A stretch of 64,000 bases of DNA from Enterovibrio coralii (GTDB lineage Bacteria; Pseudomonadota; Gammaproteobacteria; Enterobacterales; Vibrionaceae): contig NZ_LNTY01000049.1 in assembly GCF_001559595.1 (NCBI RefSeq), positions 1-64,000 on the forward strand, read 5' to 3'. Position numbers and translations under genes: made by a program. This document shows positions 27,929 through 37,071 of the stretch, one piece after another (within the stretch, counting starts at the first letter, position 1; the number at the start of each line of letters is the position of its first letter). The notes under the pieces are model-generated. The model was not told where the DNA came from, searched no databases, and saw only the letters and a list, made by a program, of their open reading frames with translations.

Positions 27929-28342
27929 ATGAAGTTTTCTTTGACGACAGAGCCAACAACCGCAGACATTGAGGAGATCCGCGCGCACCTTATTCGATTC
28001 AACGATGAAAAGCTAAATGGTGTTCAAGAGGAGCCTGCAGCCATTTTTGTTACTGACGATGATGGAAACAAGGTGGCTGGGATTACCGCTGAAATCTGGG
28101 GCAAATGGCTCCTTATCAAGCTGCTTTGGGTTAATGATACCTACCGTTCTCATCAGTTGGGCAAAACATTGCTGGTTCAGATGGAAAACCATGCAATGTC
28201 AAAGGGCTGCCAAAAATCGCTGGTGGAAACGTTCAGCTTCCAAGCTCGCTCGTTTTACGAAAAACAAGGCTACGTTTGCCAGTTAACGCTTGATGATTAC
28301 CCAGTATCAACCGCCACCCATTTTCTTGTTAAGCAACTTTAA
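27929..28342 (+). CDS. GNAT-family N-acetyltransferase
   Basis: 137 residues. Motif A is 'LWVNDTYRSHQLGKTLLVQM', preceded by the strand 'KVAGITAEIWGKWLLI' and followed by 'SFQARSFYEKQGYVCQLTL'. The short form and 'AGITAEIWGKWLLI' resemble GNATs often annotated as aminoglycoside-type acetyltransferases of unknown acceptor. ATG at 27929 has a GAGGGAG site. Confidence 0.88.
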   Translation: MKFSLTTEPTTADIEEIRAHLIRFNDEKLNGVQEEPAAIFVTDDDGNKVAGITAEIWGKWLLIKLLWVNDTYRSHQLGKTLLVQMENHAMSKGCQKSLVETFSFQARSFYEKQGYVCQLTLDDYPVSTATHFLVKQL

Positions 28343-28345
28343 TCG

Positions 28346-28912
28346 TCACGAATCTTTAGTTCGTAAGGCTCGGCAGTATAGTGAGAGCGGCCCCGACAAA
28401 TGTGAGGGATTCAGAGGGCTTTGCGTCTGATTACATTTCATGGCAAGTGCGAATCCATGCAAATAGTCAATCAGCAGCGCCTCAGCATTGCTCGTTGCGA
28501 TTGCATCAAGATTAAGTGGCGCAATCACAGTCAGAAACCTTTCTCTAAACTTCTCTGCGGGACCTAGAGATGTCATGGACAACAGCGTTTCCAGTAGTCC
28601 TGGGTAGTGCGCGAGAAGCGATAGGTAGCTTTCGCAGAGTTTGTTTAACTCTACCTCCCAGTCGTCTTCTGTTGCTGGCTGATAAATATCATCTACCAAA
28701 GACGTTGTGATGGCCTCCAGCAACGCAGCTTTGTTGGCGAAATAGTGATAGATGGCCATAGGGTCAACCGCAAGAGAAAGAGCCAGCGCGCGTATGCTGG
28801 GCACTTTTCCTTCTTTAAGCATCAATCCTTTAGCAGCATCAATGATGGCTTCACTACCGAGCTGGTTCTCTGTTCCGGCTGGGCGACCTCGTTTTTTCGT
28901 CTTGACACTCAT
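28346..28912 (-). CDS. TetR-family transcriptional repressor
   Basis: 188 residues. Basic N-terminus 'KTKKRGRPAGTENQLG', then a TetR helix-turn-helix ('VPSIRALALSLAVDPMAIYH', 'YFANKAALLEAI') and a variable ligand-binding domain. It is divergent from a RibD/DHFR-like reductase gene, and a dyad lies between them, so it probably represses that gene and itself. Confidence 0.9.
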   Translation of the reverse strand: MSVKTKKRGRPAGTENQLGSEAIIDAAKGLMLKEGKVPSIRALALSLAVDPMAIYHYFANKAALLEAITTSLVDDIYQPATEDDWEVELNKLCESYLSLLAHYPGLLETLLSMTSLGPAEKFRERFLTVIAPLNLDAIATSNAEALLIDYLHGFALAMKCNQTQSPLNPSHLSGPLSLYCRALRTKDS

Positions 28913-28933
28913 TTCTATCGATCTATAAACTAA

Positions 28934-28948
28934 TTCTACGTTGTAGAA
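28934..28948. promoter_or_regulatory. Dyad operator between TetR and reductase genes
   Basis: Perfect palindrome TTCTAC-GTT-GTAGAA, with a further half-site AATTCTAC at 28951-28958. It sits between divergent starts (28912 and 28995), the expected place for a TetR operator. Confidence 0.65.
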
Positions 28949-28994
28949 ATAATTCTACTGACAATTCGGCATCGCCACAAGTTGAGAGTGTTTC

Positions 28995-29528
28995 ATGGCA
29001 AATATCGTATATATCGCAACCAGTCTTGATGGGTACATTGCAGACAAAAACAACAATCTGGATTGGTTACACGAGATTCCCAACCCGGAAGGTTCAGACT
29101 TCGGTTTTGCAGCATTCATGGACCGTGTTGATGCCTTGGTGATGGGACGAAACACGGTTGAGATGGTGTTGAGTTTTGATTGTGACTGGCCATATCCAAA
29201 ACCTGTTTTCGTACTCAGTAATACCATGACAACGGTGCCTGCTGGCTATGAGGACAAAATCTATCTGGTGAAGGGTGAGCTAAAAGACATTGTGAGCGAG
29301 CTTGGCGCGAAAGGGTTCAAGAATTTGTATATCGATGGTGGTTTGACGATCCAAAGCTTTCTGAAAGAAGACTTGATCGACGAAATGATCATCACAACCA
29401 TTCCCGTTGTCTTGGGTGGCGGTATCCCACTGTTTGGAGACCTACCTCAACCTCTGAAGTTTAAGCATACCAAGTCAGAACAATTGCTCGACTGCATCGT
29501 CAAAAACTACTACGTCCGCACACGCTAA
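28995..29528 (+). CDS. RibD C-terminal/dihydrofolate reductase-like protein
   Basis: 177 residues with the DHFR-like fold: 'YIATSLDGYIADKNNNLDWL', 'DALVMGRNTVEMVL', 'PVFVLSNT', 'LYIDGGLTIQSFL', and 'TTIPVVLGGGIPLFG'. It is an NADPH-dependent reductase of the YyaP/YwjB type with unknown substrate. It is probably controlled by the divergent TetR repressor. Confidence 0.88.
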   Translation: MANIVYIATSLDGYIADKNNNLDWLHEIPNPEGSDFGFAAFMDRVDALVMGRNTVEMVLSFDCDWPYPKPVFVLSNTMTTVPAGYEDKIYLVKGELKDIVSELGAKGFKNLYIDGGLTIQSFLKEDLIDEMIITTIPVVLGGGIPLFGDLPQPLKFKHTKSEQLLDCIVKNYYVRTR

Positions 29529-29538
29529 AAGCCACAAA

Positions 29539-29566
29539 AAAAGGATGTCTTGCGACATCCTTTTCT
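29539..29566. terminator. Bidirectional terminator
   Basis: Stem AAAAGGATGTC / GACATCCTTTT, four-base loop, between convergent genes. Confidence 0.88.
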
Positions 29567-29577
29567 TCTCTTTCTTA

Positions 29578-30354
29578 CTACGCTTCAGCTTCTGCATCTT
29601 CACGTTTGATGACCTTGTGACCTTCTTCCGTCACACCGTTCTTCCAATAGCTGCTGATGTAGATATTGTCCCGTTCAACGTTTCGCTCGTTGCGAAAATA
29701 TTGTCGGAGCGAGCGCATAGCGTCGAACTCACACGCTGTCCAAACGGCTGCATTACCCTCTAGCCAGGATTTTTCAGCAACACTGTCTGCAAGGGTGGAT
29801 GTTTGGCCTTTAATCACCCAGTCGATATCCATAGCTTTAGGCGCGTCAAGTGGCTGGATGTCAGACTCTGAGAGCACTTCAATCACCGCGTAGCCTTTTG
29901 CATGTTTTGGGAGGGTAGCGATTTTGACAGACAGTGCCGGAAGTGACGTCATGTCTGCGGCCATGAAGAACCAATCTGCATTTTGATTGATTTCTTGAAT
30001 GGTGCCTGGGCCCGCGATATTGATCTCGTCACCTGGCTTTGCATTCAACGCCCAGCGAGCGGCATGACCACAGCCGCTGTCATGTGTAACGTGGCGAACA
30101 AAGTCGACCGTGAGTGTGTGGGTGTCGAAATCCAGCTTGCGGATGGTATAGGTGCGAAGAGCAGGGCGTTCGTTGTCTCCCAACTTGCTCAAATCCGTGC
30201 TGCCATCTGGCGCAAACATCAACTTAACGTACCCGCCTTCACAATCACGAGGAAAACGCGCCAAGCCTTCGCCTTGCAGCTCAATGCGTTGCATGTTTGG
30301 TGTCAGTTGAACAGATGACTGAACAACCAGTTTGGTAGGGGTTGGTTTTCTCAT
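29578..30354 (-). CDS. Siderophore-interacting protein, NADPH-dependent ferric-siderophore reductase (ViuB-like)
   Basis: 258 residues. The flavin-binding motif is 'LRTYTIRKL', followed by 'GGYVKLMF' upstream and a C-terminal NADPH-binding region with 'WFFMAADMTSLPAL' and 'VWTACEFDAMRSLRQYFRNE'. Such enzymes release iron from imported ferric siderophores in the cytoplasm. ATG at 30354 gives the family N-terminus ('MRKPTPTKLVVQSSVQLTP'); an in-frame ATG at 30396 is possible. A near-perfect Fur box lies 65-83 bases upstream, so it is iron-repressed. No siderophore synthesis or receptor gene is adjacent. Confidence 0.92.
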   Translation of the reverse strand: MRKPTPTKLVVQSSVQLTPNMQRIELQGEGLARFPRDCEGGYVKLMFAPDGSTDLSKLGDNERPALRTYTIRKLDFDTHTLTVDFVRHVTHDSGCGHAARWALNAKPGDEINIAGPGTIQEINQNADWFFMAADMTSLPALSVKIATLPKHAKGYAVIEVLSESDIQPLDAPKAMDIDWVIKGQTSTLADSVAEKSWLEGNAAVWTACEFDAMRSLRQYFRNERNVERDNIYISSYWKNGVTEEGHKVIKREDAEAEA

Positions 30355-30418
30355 TGTTATGTTCAGACCTTTTACTGCTTTACCTGACTCTACCATACGG
30401 ATTGATAGTTAATTATTC

Positions 30419-30437
30419 AATGATAATAATTATCATT
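30419..30437 (-). promoter_or_regulatory. Fur box upstream of siderophore reductase gene
   Basis: AATGATAAT-A-ATTATCATT, a perfect 9-1-9 palindrome matching the Fur binding consensus. Confidence 0.88.
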
Positions 30438-30469
30438 GCGCAAGTTTACATTTCAGCATTCCCGAAATG

Positions 30470-31609
30470 CTAATAACTCAAGCCATCATCCTTTAGCCGT
30501 ATCACCTGCTTTTTTCGGATGGATTCTTGTGCGGCCAAGCCAATCACGACCGCTTTCAGTCCATCTATAATGGTCACTTCAACATCTTGCTGTCCCCAAA
30601 TAGCGCGCTGAAATTTTTGGTGCTGATAGAAGGTGGAACCATTGTGGTCGCCAGCTTCGAGCAAGGTAGGGTCGACGGGAACATCAACAGATTTTGGGCC
30701 CTTTGGATTGCGTGGGCTTGAGATGACTTTCGCAACGGGCGCGTCGCCTAACGTCTCTTTAGGCCAGAAACGGTCTGGGCCGGGCACAAGACATTCCACT
30801 TTTCCTTTATCGCCCACAGCTGCAATTTCCTCTTGATAGGTGGATCCCTCAGCAAACATGCAAAGCTCAAGGCTAGCCCGAGTACCATTATCAAACTCCA
30901 TGGTAACGAGTGCGTTGTCGAGAATGTCTGGTGTTTCGCCATTATAGGATTCATCAAGATGGTTAACGGCTTGGCTACCTGAGGCATAAACACTGACGGC
31001 ATTGGCTTTAGTGAGTAGTCGCATCAAATCGAAAAAGTGACAGCATTTTTCAACCAGTGTCCCGCCCGTTTTTTGATTGAACCGATTCCAATCGTTCACT
31101 TTCTCCAAGAACGGAAAGCGATGCTCGCGAATAGAGAAGAGGTGCCCTTTACCTATTTCTCCATCATCAATGAGATTGATAAGTTGGGTGATGGGCGGCA
31201 TATAACGGTATTCCATCGCAACCCACACAGGTGCGCCATAAGTGCTCGTCACTTCGAGTAAACGCGACACATCATTAAGGTTTGTGCAGATAGGCTTCTC
31301 GACAAGGATGGGAATAGGGCTACTCAGTGCAGAACGCTGTTGGATAATAGTGATAAGTTGGTCGACGTGCTGGTAGTTAGGGGTGGCGATGACGATCGCA
31401 TCAATGTCTTGGGAGTCTAACAACGCCTCAATTCCGTTCACGACTCTGGCATTGGGTACCAGCAATTGCGCTTTCTTCCGCATGTCACTGTCGGGCTCAG
31501 CAAGCACTGTGACGTCGGCTTTGTCCAACAATTGAATATTGCGGATATGTTCTTGCCCCATCATGCCACAGCCGAGGATCCCATATCGAACCAGCGCATT
31601 GTCTGCCAT
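30470..31609 (-). CDS. Gfo/Idh/MocA-family oxidoreductase
   Basis: 379 residues. An N-terminal Rossmann domain ('YGILGCGMMGQEHIRNIQLL', 'IVIATPNYQHVDQL') is followed by the family 'EKPICTN' motif with catalytic Lys, and a C-terminal alpha/beta domain containing 'GGTLVEKCCHFFDLMRLL'. Members are NAD(P)-dependent dehydrogenases of sugars, inositols or related polyols. It is transcribed with the GntR gene just upstream and faces away from the monooxygenase-TRAP operon. An AAGGAAG site precedes ATG at 31609. Confidence 0.9.
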   Translation of the reverse strand: MADNALVRYGILGCGMMGQEHIRNIQLLDKADVTVLAEPDSDMRKKAQLLVPNARVVNGIEALLDSQDIDAIVIATPNYQHVDQLITIIQQRSALSSPIPILVEKPICTNLNDVSRLLEVTSTYGAPVWVAMEYRYMPPITQLINLIDDGEIGKGHLFSIREHRFPFLEKVNDWNRFNQKTGGTLVEKCCHFFDLMRLLTKANAVSVYASGSQAVNHLDESYNGETPDILDNALVTMEFDNGTRASLELCMFAEGSTYQEEIAAVGDKGKVECLVPGPDRFWPKETLGDAPVAKVISSPRNPKGPKSVDVPVDPTLLEAGDHNGSTFYQHQKFQRAIWGQQDVEVTIIDGLKAVVIGLAAQESIRKKQVIRLKDDGLSY

Positions 31610-31636
31610 TTTTCTTCCTTGTCTTAGTGAATGTGA

Positions 31637-32344
31637 TTACGTCCATCGCGCTGCGTAGCGCACGGTTTCTGGGTCATACCAGGTGAAAGAGACTTCTTCA
31701 ATTTTGTCTTGATTTGACCAACTCAACCTTTCGATATATCCCGCTGCCGAGCCAGCTTCCGGGCCAAAGTCCTTGTGCTTCCAGTCTGGTACTGGGGCGA
31801 CAGTAATGCTGTCTTGAACGCGCGAGATCCAAAAACCGAGTTGTTCTTGGTAATAGACATAAAGCGACTCGACGATATCTTCGCTGCGAATCGCATCAAA
31901 GTGCTTGCCATCAATCCATATTTCTTCCATTGCAGCGGGTTGCTGGTCGAGCTTTCTGAGTCGTCGAAATCGGCACAGTGGCGCGTTAGAGGGCAATCCC
32001 AATAAAGATGCCACATACGTGTTGGTGTGTTGTTCAATGCTCAGAATGTCTGCATTGGGCAGTCCACCGCCACTGGTCAGCTCAAGGCGAAAGAAGTGGT
32101 AAACGGCGCATTTGTCTTGTGCGTTTTTAACATAGGTGCCAGACCCTTGTTTTCGCTCTAGCAGGCCACTTTCTTCCAAATCAGCCAGTGCCTTTCTCAG
32201 AGTGCCGACGGCGACGCCTAGCTTTTTCGCAAGCTCTGCTTCGGTTGGCAAACGCTCTCCGGGTAGCCAGTAACCTGCGGCGATCTCTCTACGCAACAGT
32301 TCACTTATCTGAACAAACATGGGTAATCGGGTTGATTCACTCAT
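31637..32344 (-). CDS. GntR-family regulator with UTRA ligand-binding domain
   Basis: 235 residues. An N-terminal winged helix ('ISELLRREIAAGYWLPGERL', 'TEAELAKKLGVAVGTLRKAL', 'RKQGSGTYV') and a UTRA domain (about 90-235; 'RFRRLRKLDQQPAAMEEIWI'). UTRA repressors sense small organic effectors of the pathway they control. Its position between the dehydrogenase (same strand) and the divergent monooxygenase-TRAP operon suggests that it regulates both. Confidence 0.9.
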   Translation of the reverse strand: MSESTRLPMFVQISELLRREIAAGYWLPGERLPTEAELAKKLGVAVGTLRKALADLEESGLLERKQGSGTYVKNAQDKCAVYHFFRLELTSGGGLPNADILSIEQHTNTYVASLLGLPSNAPLCRFRRLRKLDQQPAAMEEIWIDGKHFDAIRSEDIVESLYVYYQEQLGFWISRVQDSITVAPVPDWKHKDFGPEAGSAAGYIERLSWSNQDKIEEVSFTWYDPETVRYAARWT

Positions 32345-32568
32345 TGCTTCAAATTCTCAAAAAAGATAATCGCTTTTCTTTTAGTTAGTTATGACTCACT
32401 TTCTCGCTGAATACCAAAATCAGGGCGTAAATTCATTCAGCATTGATTTACTTTTTCTATTTCTCTTATAGCATTTATTAACAATTCATTCACCAATGAT
32501 TTTCATTTGAGCGTGAGAAAACTAAGCATCGTCAACAGGATGAAACAATAACTATCAGGAGAGAGAAG

Positions 32569-33726
32569 ATGAGCGTTGTGCCCATTACCAGTGAAGGGCT
32601 GGAAGCCTCAGAGGTATCGTGGTTTGCGCCGTTGTGCAGTGACGACTACCGTTTTCTCGGTGTGCCGGAAGGGCGAATAAGAAGCAGTTGGGAAAACACC
32701 AGAGACATTGTGCTGACCGCAGAGCAGCAAGGATTTAGAAATATTTTGTGTCCGTCGTCATATCAGGTGGGTCAAGACACCATGACATTTGCGTCGGCAA
32801 TGGGCCCGTTAACCGAACGCATCAACCTACTTGCCGCAATTCGCTGTGGTGAGCTGCACCCAGCGATGCTGGCAAGATCGGTGGCGACGCTGGATCACAT
32901 CATGAAAGGGCGTTTGACGCTGAATGTGATTTCATCTGACTTCCCTGGACAGAAAGAAGACAGCGCATATCGCTACCGTCGCTCGAAAGAAGTGGTGGAG
33001 ATACTTCGCCAAGCGTGGACTCAAGATGAAATTCGTTATGACGGCGAGATATACAAGCTAAGTGAGTTATCGACCGCTCCAGTCAGGCCTTATCAGCAAA
33101 ATGGCGGCCCTTTGCTTTATTTCGGTGGCTACTCGCCAGATGCGTTAGAGCTTTGTGGCTCCGAGTGTGATGTTTACCTGATGTGGCCGGAAACGGAAGA
33201 CATGCTGGCATCACGCATGAAAGCCGTAAACGAAGTTGCTGCGCGTCATGGTCGTACGCTCGATTACGGACTTAGGGTTCATATGGTAGTGCGAGACACA
33301 GAAGCTGAAGCAAAAGAATACGCCGAGTCGCTGGTATCTAAATTGGACGATGAGTTTGGTCAGTCGATTCGCAACCGCGCATTGGATTCAAAGAGCTTGG
33401 GTGTTGCGCTGCAATCTCAACAACGCGAAAGTGCTGACCAATTTGGTTATACCGAGCCTCACCTGTGGACGGGTGTTGGTCGGGCTCGCTCTGGCTGTGG
33501 GGCTGCGTTGGTGGGCAGTGTTGATCAGGTGCTTTCGAAGATTGAGCGTTACCAAAAGATGGGGATCCGAGCCTTTATTTTCTCTGGCTATCCGCACAGA
33601 GACGAATGCGAAATCGTGGGGCAAAAAATACTTCCCGAGTTGAAAACCTGCTCGTTGCCCCATGAATACGGAAGAGTACCAGAAACCACGCCAGCGACGC
33701 CGCTTGGCGTTGGTGAACGCAAATAA
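32569..33726 (+). CDS. LLM-class flavin-dependent monooxygenase, SsuD-like
   Basis: 385 residues, bacterial luciferase-like TIM barrel. Motifs: 'EVSWFAPLCSDDYRF', 'TLDHIMKGRLTLNVISSDFP', 'YRYRRSKEVVEILRQAW', 'GPLLYFGGYSPDALEL' and the SsuD-like 'FIFSGYPHRDEC'. Such enzymes use FMNH2 supplied by a separate reductase to oxygenate alkanesulfonates, amines, or related compounds. A flavin reductase two genes downstream is the probable partner. The TRAP system in the same operon hints at an anionic, carboxylate or sulfonate substrate. The exact substrate is unknown. Confidence 0.9.
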   Translation: MSVVPITSEGLEASEVSWFAPLCSDDYRFLGVPEGRIRSSWENTRDIVLTAEQQGFRNILCPSSYQVGQDTMTFASAMGPLTERINLLAAIRCGELHPAMLARSVATLDHIMKGRLTLNVISSDFPGQKEDSAYRYRRSKEVVEILRQAWTQDEIRYDGEIYKLSELSTAPVRPYQQNGGPLLYFGGYSPDALELCGSECDVYLMWPETEDMLASRMKAVNEVAARHGRTLDYGLRVHMVVRDTEAEAKEYAESLVSKLDDEFGQSIRNRALDSKSLGVALQSQQRESADQFGYTEPHLWTGVGRARSGCGAALVGSVDQVLSKIERYQKMGIRAFIFSGYPHRDECEIVGQKILPELKTCSLPHEYGRVPETTPATPLGVGERK

Positions 33727-33752
33727 TGGCGACGTTAAGAAAGGATGCATAA

Positions 33753-34655
33753 ATGAAATACACCGAGTTACATGCCAGCTTACCTGCGTTCAGCCGTTTG
33801 GTTTATGGCGCGTGGCGGTTGGCTGATGATGCCAACACATCAGAAGCGCATGTTCGCGCGAAAGTGGACGCGTGTTTAGAGCAGGGAATTACGACGTTTG
33901 ACCATGCGAATATCTACGGCGATTACCGTTGCGAAGCTCTATTTGGAAAGGTCTTAGCGGCCACACCGTCACTGCGAGATCAAATGCAGCTTGTGAGCAA
34001 ATGCGACATCATGTTGTTGTCAGATAACTATCCTGACCGCCGCGTTAAATATTACGACACCTCAGAACGTCATATCCGTCAGTCTGTTACCCAATCGCTG
34101 ACGAATTTGCATACCGATCATCTCGACTTACTTCTGATACACCGTCCCGACCCGTTTATGGACCACATTGAAACAGGGAAAGCGTTAGACGCGCTGGTGG
34201 ATGAAGGGCTGGTTAAAGCCGTAGGCGTATCGAACTTTAATCGCTGGGATTGGGATTTGTTGCAGTCAGCGATGAAGCATCCGTTGGTGACCAATCAGAT
34301 TGAATTGAGTCTGCTTGCGCGAGAGAGCTTTTCTGACGGCACCATGCAGTTTATTCAGCAATACGGGGTTAAACCCATGGCATGGTCACCTCTGGCGGGT
34401 GGTGCATTGTTTGGCAATGGGGAAGCGGCTCAGCGCGTCAAACCGCTGCTGGCAAGGGAAGCGGAGAAGTTTAGCGTTGGTATAGATGCTGTTGCGGTGG
34501 CTTGGCTTCTTGCTCACCCGGCAGGCATTTTACCTGTGGTCGGCACCAACAATGTTGAGCGCATTCGTGCTGCGAGTAATGCACTCGACGTCGAGATGGA
34601 CAGAGAAACATGGTTTGAGCTGCTGACCGCAGCAGCAGGGGAGGAAGTCGCATGA
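33753..34655 (+). CDS. Aldo/keto reductase (YdhF-like)
   Basis: 300 residues, TIM-barrel NADPH-dependent reductase. Visible: 'GITTFDHANIYGDYRCEALF' (catalytic Asp/Tyr region), 'LVSKCDIML' (Lys), 'HLDLLLIHRPDPFMD' (His), 'VKAVGVSNFNRWDWDLL' and 'MAWSPLAGGALF'. It probably reduces or oxidises an aldehyde made by the monooxygenase. Its stop overlaps the flavin reductase start by four bases. A paralogue with the same layout is at 62929. Confidence 0.9.
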   Translation: MKYTELHASLPAFSRLVYGAWRLADDANTSEAHVRAKVDACLEQGITTFDHANIYGDYRCEALFGKVLAATPSLRDQMQLVSKCDIMLLSDNYPDRRVKYYDTSERHIRQSVTQSLTNLHTDHLDLLLIHRPDPFMDHIETGKALDALVDEGLVKAVGVSNFNRWDWDLLQSAMKHPLVTNQIELSLLARESFSDGTMQFIQQYGVKPMAWSPLAGGALFGNGEAAQRVKPLLAREAEKFSVGIDAVAVAWLLAHPAGILPVVGTNNVERIRAASNALDVEMDRETWFELLTAAAGEEVA

Positions 34656-35128
34656 GCAGAGAATTGCGTAACGCACTGTCATGCTTTGCTACAGGCGTGA
34701 CCGTGATTACCGCGAATCACGAGGGAAAAGACTACGGGCTGACATGTTCGTCGTTCAATTCAGTATCGCTGGATCCTGCCATTGTGTTGTGGAGCATCAA
34801 CAGTACATCTTCAAGCAAAGCCCCGATCCTTGAATCCGGTGGCTACACCGTCAGTGTGCTTGCTGCGGATCACTCCGATCTTGCGATGAAGTTTTGCAAT
34901 GACAGCCATGAAGAACGCTTTCGCGATGTGTCGATTACGCGTGCACCAAGCGGACGCGCCATCATTGAAGGTGCAGTAGCGTGGTTTGACTGCGATTTGA
35001 ATGGCGTCATTTCAGCAGGTGATCACGATATTCTCTTGGGCAAAGTGGCGGAATTTAGCTCTCAGCAAGACAGCGAAGGCTTGGTGTTTGCGCGCAGCCG
35101 GTTTGGACGATTTGGAGAAGTTGCTTGA
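34652..35128 (+). CDS. Flavin reductase family protein (FMN reductase)
   Basis: 158 residues, with 'LRNALSCFATGVTVITANHE', 'YGLTCSSFNSVSLDPAIVLW', and 'VAWFDCDLNGVISAGDHDIL' as in HpaC/DIM6-type NAD(P)H:flavin reductases. It should supply reduced FMN to the LLM monooxygenase of this operon. Starts at ATG overlapping the upstream stop. Confidence 0.9.
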   Translation: MSRELRNALSCFATGVTVITANHEGKDYGLTCSSFNSVSLDPAIVLWSINSTSSSKAPILESGGYTVSVLAADHSDLAMKFCNDSHEERFRDVSITRAPSGRAIIEGAVAWFDCDLNGVISAGDHDILLGKVAEFSSQQDSEGLVFARSRFGRFGEVA

Positions 35129-35775
35129 TGGCGGTATTGAAATCGAGCGTGAGTTTTCTGTCATCACTGAATGATTGGATTGGCCGAATAGGTGCGTCTA
35201 TCGCCTGGGTGCTGGTGGCATTGATGGTTGCCAGCATCTTGCTGCAAGTAGTGTGTCGTTATGTATTTAATGCCGCGTTGCCGTGGCCGGAAGAAGTGGC
35301 GCGCGGCTTGATGATTTGGATGATGGCACTGGTCGCGGGATCGGCCTATCGCAAAGGCATGTTTGTATCGATCGACATGATCTACAACTACCTGCCGCCG
35401 ACGATTGGGAAAGCGATTAAGATCCTGCTCCTTCTGCTTGCTTTCGCTGTGCTGGTTCAATTGTTCGTTATCGCGCTGGAGTTTTTTGATAGAGGATTCC
35501 GCACGCGCGCGGCGTCTTTCCCGCTTAAAAGGGCATGGATTTACCTCGCGATGCCTGTCTGCTTTGGCACCATGTTACTTGCCAATATTGAACTGTTCCT
35601 AAAAGCGATCTTGCCGCAAAAAGAAAATACGATCGCGCCCAAGCGGGCGAAGGATAAGTCATCGAGACACAAGGATGTAGTTGTAGATGTTGATATTGTT
35701 TTTACCGCTGTTTCTGATTTTCCTCATGCTTTGGCATGCCGGTGTTTTTTGCACTGCTCACTGCGCCGGGATTGA
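35128..35775 (+). CDS. TRAP transporter small permease (DctQ-like)
   Basis: Four-helix membrane protein that joins the large permease to the binding protein: 'NDWIGRIGASIAWVLVALMV', 'QVVCRYVFNAALPWPEEVAR', 'MIWMMALVAGSAYRKG', 'PLKRAWIYLAMPVC'. ATG at 35128 overlaps the previous stop by one base (TGATG). As sequenced the frame runs to 35775, 215 residues, well into the large-permease gene. The unusual tail after 'KAILPQKENTIAPK' suggests another lost base near 35615-35640; the neighbouring frame would stop at 35657, 30 bases before the next gene. That correction is inference. Confidence 0.82.
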   Translation: MAVLKSSVSFLSSLNDWIGRIGASIAWVLVALMVASILLQVVCRYVFNAALPWPEEVARGLMIWMMALVAGSAYRKGMFVSIDMIYNYLPPTIGKAIKILLLLLAFAVLVQLFVIALEFFDRGFRTRAASFPLKRAWIYLAMPVCFGTMLLANIELFLKAILPQKENTIAPKRAKDKSSRHKDVVVDVDIVFTAVSDFPHALACRCFLHCSLRRD

Positions 35776-36973
35776 TGCTTTATGCCGAAGGCATGGATCG
35801 CGATATTCCCCTGCTATTTCGCAATATATACAACGGAATAGACTCCTTCCCGTTAATGGCGATTCCCTTTTTTATGCTCGCTGGTGAAGTGATGAACCGA
35901 AGTGGCATCACGCTGAGCTTGGTGAACTTCTCCCAGTCGTTAATTGGACACGTTCGAGGTGGTTTAGCACACGTGAACGTCATGTCGAGCATGTTGTTTG
36001 CGGGGCTTTCTGGTTCAGCAGTGGCAGATACCTCGGCGATCGGCTCCATGATGATCCCTGCGATGGAGAAGAACGGCTACAGCCGCAAATTTGCAGCAGC
36101 GATAACAGCGGCATCGTCGGTTATCGGCCCGATTATCCCGCCTTCTGGCATCATGATCATCTACGCCTACACCATGGAAATATCTGTGGCTGCTCTATTT
36201 GCCGCAGGCGTTGTGCCGGGTTTATTGATCGGTGGCGGTTTGATGCTTTTGATTGCCTTGATGCGAAGAGCCAGAATCTGCCCATTGCCAGTGAAAAAGC
36301 GACATGGCGGGAGCGTGGCACCGCGACGAAGAAAGCGTTCTGGCCGCTCCTAACGCCCGTGATCATTTTGGGTGGCATCCTTGGCGGTATTTTTACGCCG
36401 ACAGAAGCATCCGCGGTGGCTGTGCTTTATACCTTGGTTGTTGGCATGTTTGTGCTGAAAACGGTCAAGCTCAGGGACATTCCTGACATCTTTACCAGCA
36501 GTGCCAAGTCATCCGCGGTGATCCTGTTATTAGTGGGAGCGGCACTGGCGTTCAAAACTGTGGTATCGCTCTCTCATGCAGCCGAGTCCATGGCGGAATG
36601 GACACTCGGTATTAGTGACAATCCTTTGGTGCTGCTGTTTCTTATCAACATCCTGCTTTTCATCATCGGTATGTTCCTCGATGCAGGCCCGGCCATCATC
36701 ATTCTGGGGCCGATTTTAGCCCCTGTATTTATCAGTTTGGGTATCGATCCGGTTCACTTCGCCATCATTATGAGTGTGAACCTGACAGTGGGGTTAGCTA
36801 CACCGCCCATGGGATTGGTGCTCTTTGTGGCGTCTAGCGTTTCTGGTGAAAAAGTCGAAACGTTGTCGCGAGCAATCTTGCCGTTCTTGGCGGTTGAGGT
36901 TGCAGTAATTTTCCTGATTACGTTTTTCCCGTCGCTCTCCATGACAATCCCACGTTGGTTAGGGTTGGCGTGA
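35687..36973 (+). pseudogene. TRAP transporter large permease (DctM-like; two opposite frameshifts as sequenced)
   Basis: About 428 residues when repaired, twelve membrane helices. The N-terminus 'MLILFLPLFLIFLML' (ATG 35687) should continue 'GMPVFFALLTAPGLML' but an extra T in TTT at 35730-35732 shifts it. The middle (from 'MPVFF' to 'LMLLIALMR') runs in the second frame until a base is missing after CG at 36264-36265. Then the original frame resumes as 'KSQNLPIASEKATW' and 'PVIILGGILGGIFTPTEAS' to 36973. Two opposite indels in one well-conserved gene point to sequence error. It forms the sodium-driven uptake channel with the flanking DctQ and DctP proteins. Confidence 0.88.
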
Positions 36974-37071
36974 CGGTTGAGTGCGGTTTTAAGCAACTGA
37001 GAACGTGAGTTCTCACCTTAAATTGCGTCGCTGTAGACATGGACGACGCTCACGGCAGTGAAAGGTGAAGT

